Source of the DNA: Clostridiales bacterium
GTDB taxonomy: Bacteria; Bacillota; Clostridia; Saccharofermentanales; Saccharofermentanaceae
DNA: 64,000 nucleotides
Direction of reading: 5' to 3'
Assembly: GCA_017617995.1 (NCBI GenBank)
Contig: JAFZVE010000020.1
Coordinates: 1 to 64,000 of the forward strand
Under the pieces are notes generated by a model that saw only the letters and a list, made by a program, of their open reading frames with translations, was not told the origin of the DNA and searched no databases. Both the position numbers and the translations under genes were made by a program. This document shows positions 62,681 to 64,000 of the stretch, piece after piece (the stretch's first letter is position 1; each line of letters opens with the position of its first letter).

Positions 62681-62929
62681 GATGAATATGCCTCCTCAAG
62701 TTGACGTGTCTATATGTGTTTTTATTCTTTCTTATTCTTTGACAACGACGAATTATACCATATTTACACTATTCTAGAAAGAATCGACAATCCTCGTCAT
62801 TTTGTCGATATTTGTCGAAAAAAACTCCGGATATGTACAGAAATCTGCGATAAGATGGCGTAAATCGTCGGGGTTTCTTATCGGTTAAGTGAGCCGGGCT
62901 TGCTTATTAAATGTGTTAGAGGTGCATAT
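62681..62929. other. Divergent intergenic region between ychF and the YifB-like gene
   Basis: This AT-rich gap holds a minus-strand TATAAT (near 62757-62752) for ychF and a possible plus-strand promoter TTGACA (62739-62744) with TATTTA (62761-62766, 16-base spacer). Three copies of a 7-base box lie between: TCGACAA (62784-62790) and its inverse TTGTCGA twice (62802-62808, 62812-62818). No coding region is seen. Confidence 0.5.
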
Positions 62930-64000
62930 ATGGGGCAGACACTCACGCGTAATGCTAAAGTAAAGACGCTTTATCTTCAGGGACTGGAAGGGAATGTGGC
63001 AGAGGTGGAAGCGTCGATATTCCCGGGTCTTCCGAGCTTTGAAGTAGTCGGTCTCGGGGATTCGTCCATACGCGAAGCGAAGGAACGGGTGCGGGCCAGT
63101 ATCCGGTCATGTGGTTTCACGTTTCCGAACCAGCGGCTCCTGGTGAATATCTCTCCGGCTTATCTTCATAAATCCGGATCTTCCTTCGACCTGGCTATCG
63201 CGATGGCGATCCTTCTCGCATCCGGACAGGTTGCCTCCCGGAGAAAAAATATTGTTATCTACGGGGAACTGTCACTGGTAGGACAGGTACGGCCGGTTCC
63301 GGGCTCGATCTCAAGGCTTTTGTGTCTGGAGACGATGGACGAGCCGGTACTTTGTATCGTTCCTTCCAAGGATATGGATGAGGCCGGACTTCTGGGGTGT
63401 GATGTGTATGGCGTAGATACGCTTCAGGAATCGATAGCGCTAGTATCCGGAGATCGCGATGTGCCTTCTGTACGGCATGTGGAGGCAGATGAGCCGGATC
63501 TGCTTCCGGATCCGGCTCCGGATCCGCAGACGGATATCTCGGCTCTTCGCGGGCAGCCGGATGCCGAGCGGGCGATCGTGCTTGCGGCGGCAGGGTTTCA
63601 CAACATGCTTCTGGTCGGCTCTCCGGGGACAGGGAAATCTCTGTCGGCGAGGATACTTCAGGGTATCCTTCCTCCGCTTTCGAGGGAGGAGAAGATCGAA
63701 ATTCTCCGTGTAGAGAGTGCGCTGTCAGTCTTATCGAAGGAAGATGTCGCTTCCGGTGCACGCCCATTCCGCTATGTGCATCACACCTGCACGCCTACAG
63801 CGATGGTCGGGGGCGGGAGGAATGCTTCTCCGGGGGAGATATCGAGAGCCCTTCACGGGATACTCTTTCTGGATGAACTTCCGGAGTTCGTGCCGCATGT
63901 CCTTGATCTTCTCCGTGTCCCGATCGAGAGCGGAGAGATGGTCATCTCGAGGAACAACTGTACTAATGTCTTCCCGGCGCGATTTATGCTGGTGGCTGCC
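62930..64000 (+). CDS. YifB/ComM family Mg chelatase-like AAA+ ATPase (partial, runs off the window)
   Basis: The frame opens at ATG 62930 (AGAGGTG upstream) and remains open to the window end, giving 357 residues of a protein usually about 500 long. The N-terminal Lon-type S5 fold shows LEGNVAEVEASIFPGLPSFE and VVGLGDSSIREAKERVRASI; then LRGQPDAERAIVLAAAG, Walker A VGSPGTGKSLSARIL (G230), and ILFLDELPEFVPHVLDLLRV as Walker B. Members act in DNA branch migration during natural transformation (ComM) or are of unknown role. The C-terminal part, with the rest of the AAA+ module, is beyond 64000. Confidence 0.93.
   Translation, partial: MGQTLTRNAKVKTLYLQGLEGNVAEVEASIFPGLPSFEVVGLGDSSIREAKERVRASIRSCGFTFPNQRLLVNISPAYLHKSGSSFDLAIAMAILLASGQVASRRKNIVIYGELSLVGQVRPVPGSISRLLCLETMDEPVLCIVPSKDMDEAGLLGCDVYGVDTLQESIALVSGDRDVPSVRHVEADEPDLLPDPAPDPQTDISALRGQPDAERAIVLAAAGFHNMLLVGSPGTGKSLSARILQGILPPLSREEKIEILRVESALSVLSKEDVASGARPFRYVHHTCTPTAMVGGGRNASPGEISRALHGILFLDELPEFVPHVLDLLRVPIESGEMVISRNNCTNVFPARFMLVAA

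Noticed and set aside
63481..63540. Short direct repeats (CCGGATCCGG-like) as a mobile-element or recombination site.
   Set aside because: They encode Asp-Pro-rich linker residues of the YifB-like protein within an intact frame.
1..64000. CRISPR array, prophage, insertion sequence, toxin-antitoxin or restriction system.
   Set aside because: I looked for regularly spaced repeats, transposase or integrase motifs, and typical defence gene pairs and saw none; gene order is mostly conserved housekeeping.

Overview
The window is an uninterrupted piece of chromosome from an anaerobic, Gram-positive-type bacterium of the class Clostridia. The signs are a PolC-type replicative polymerase, a PASTA-domain Ser/Thr kinase with its PP2C phosphatase, strong AGGAGG ribosome binding sites, an L20-type leader before infC, a T-box before thrS, many lipoproteins, and a very large 2-hydroxyacyl-CoA dehydratase activase-like iron-sulfur protein typical of strict anaerobes. 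Base composition is close to half GC by eye. A lipoprotein GH10 xylanase suggests a plant-fibre habitat such as rumen or gut; an Oscillospirales/Saccharofermentans-like organism would fit, but this is inference. I see no phage, insertion sequence, CRISPR array or plasmid module.

Layout. 1-9365 is the classic Firmicutes run rpsB-tsf, a histidine phosphatase, pyrH-frr-uppS-cdsA-dxr-rseP-ispG: translation factors, UMP kinase, undecaprenyl and phospholipid precursors, two MEP-pathway enzymes and a site-2 protease. 9399-25432 is polC-priA-def-fmt-rsmB-rlmN-prpC-prkC-rsgA-rpe-thiN, a tightly packed block for replication, formyl-Met handling, rRNA modification, cell-wall signalling and ribosome assembly. 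A leftward aminotransferase and a DUF805 membrane protein follow. 27207-29330 is the infC-rpmI-rplT operon with an attenuator leader and a trailing SpoU methyltransferase gene. 29363-32116 is a two-RCK potassium uptake system (TrkA, TrkA, TrkH).

32277-40226 is the least ordinary part: several unrelated-looking lipoproteins and membrane proteins, an acyltransferase overlapping psd, and a four-gene unit (lipoprotein, zinc-ribbon membrane protein, ADP-ribosylglycohydrolase, single-pass protein). Three of these extracytoplasmic proteins carry the same Lys/Thr-rich linker just outside the membrane. thrS follows, under T-box control and lacking the TGS domain. 42532-51495 holds another lipoprotein, tRNA-Pro(CGG), an MscS channel, two small anchored proteins, the xylanase, dihydrofolate reductase, an 88-residue protein behind a near-consensus promoter, an orphan ABC-2 type permease and a protein with a Lys-rich tail. 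51514-64000 carries the giant activase, polA, coaE, a small membrane protein, an ABC exporter, ychF (leftward) and the start of a YifB/ComM-type AAA+ gene that runs off the window.

Points that would be missed by default start calling: infC appears to start at ATC (27383) and rsgA at ACG (23220), each at ideal distance from a strong Shine-Dalgarno sequence. The L20 leader shows a 9-bp long-range pairing that competes with, or makes a pseudoknot with, a 10-bp terminator hairpin. The PASTA kinase has an extra InlB-repeat-like domain and a Thr-Pro stalk at its outer end.
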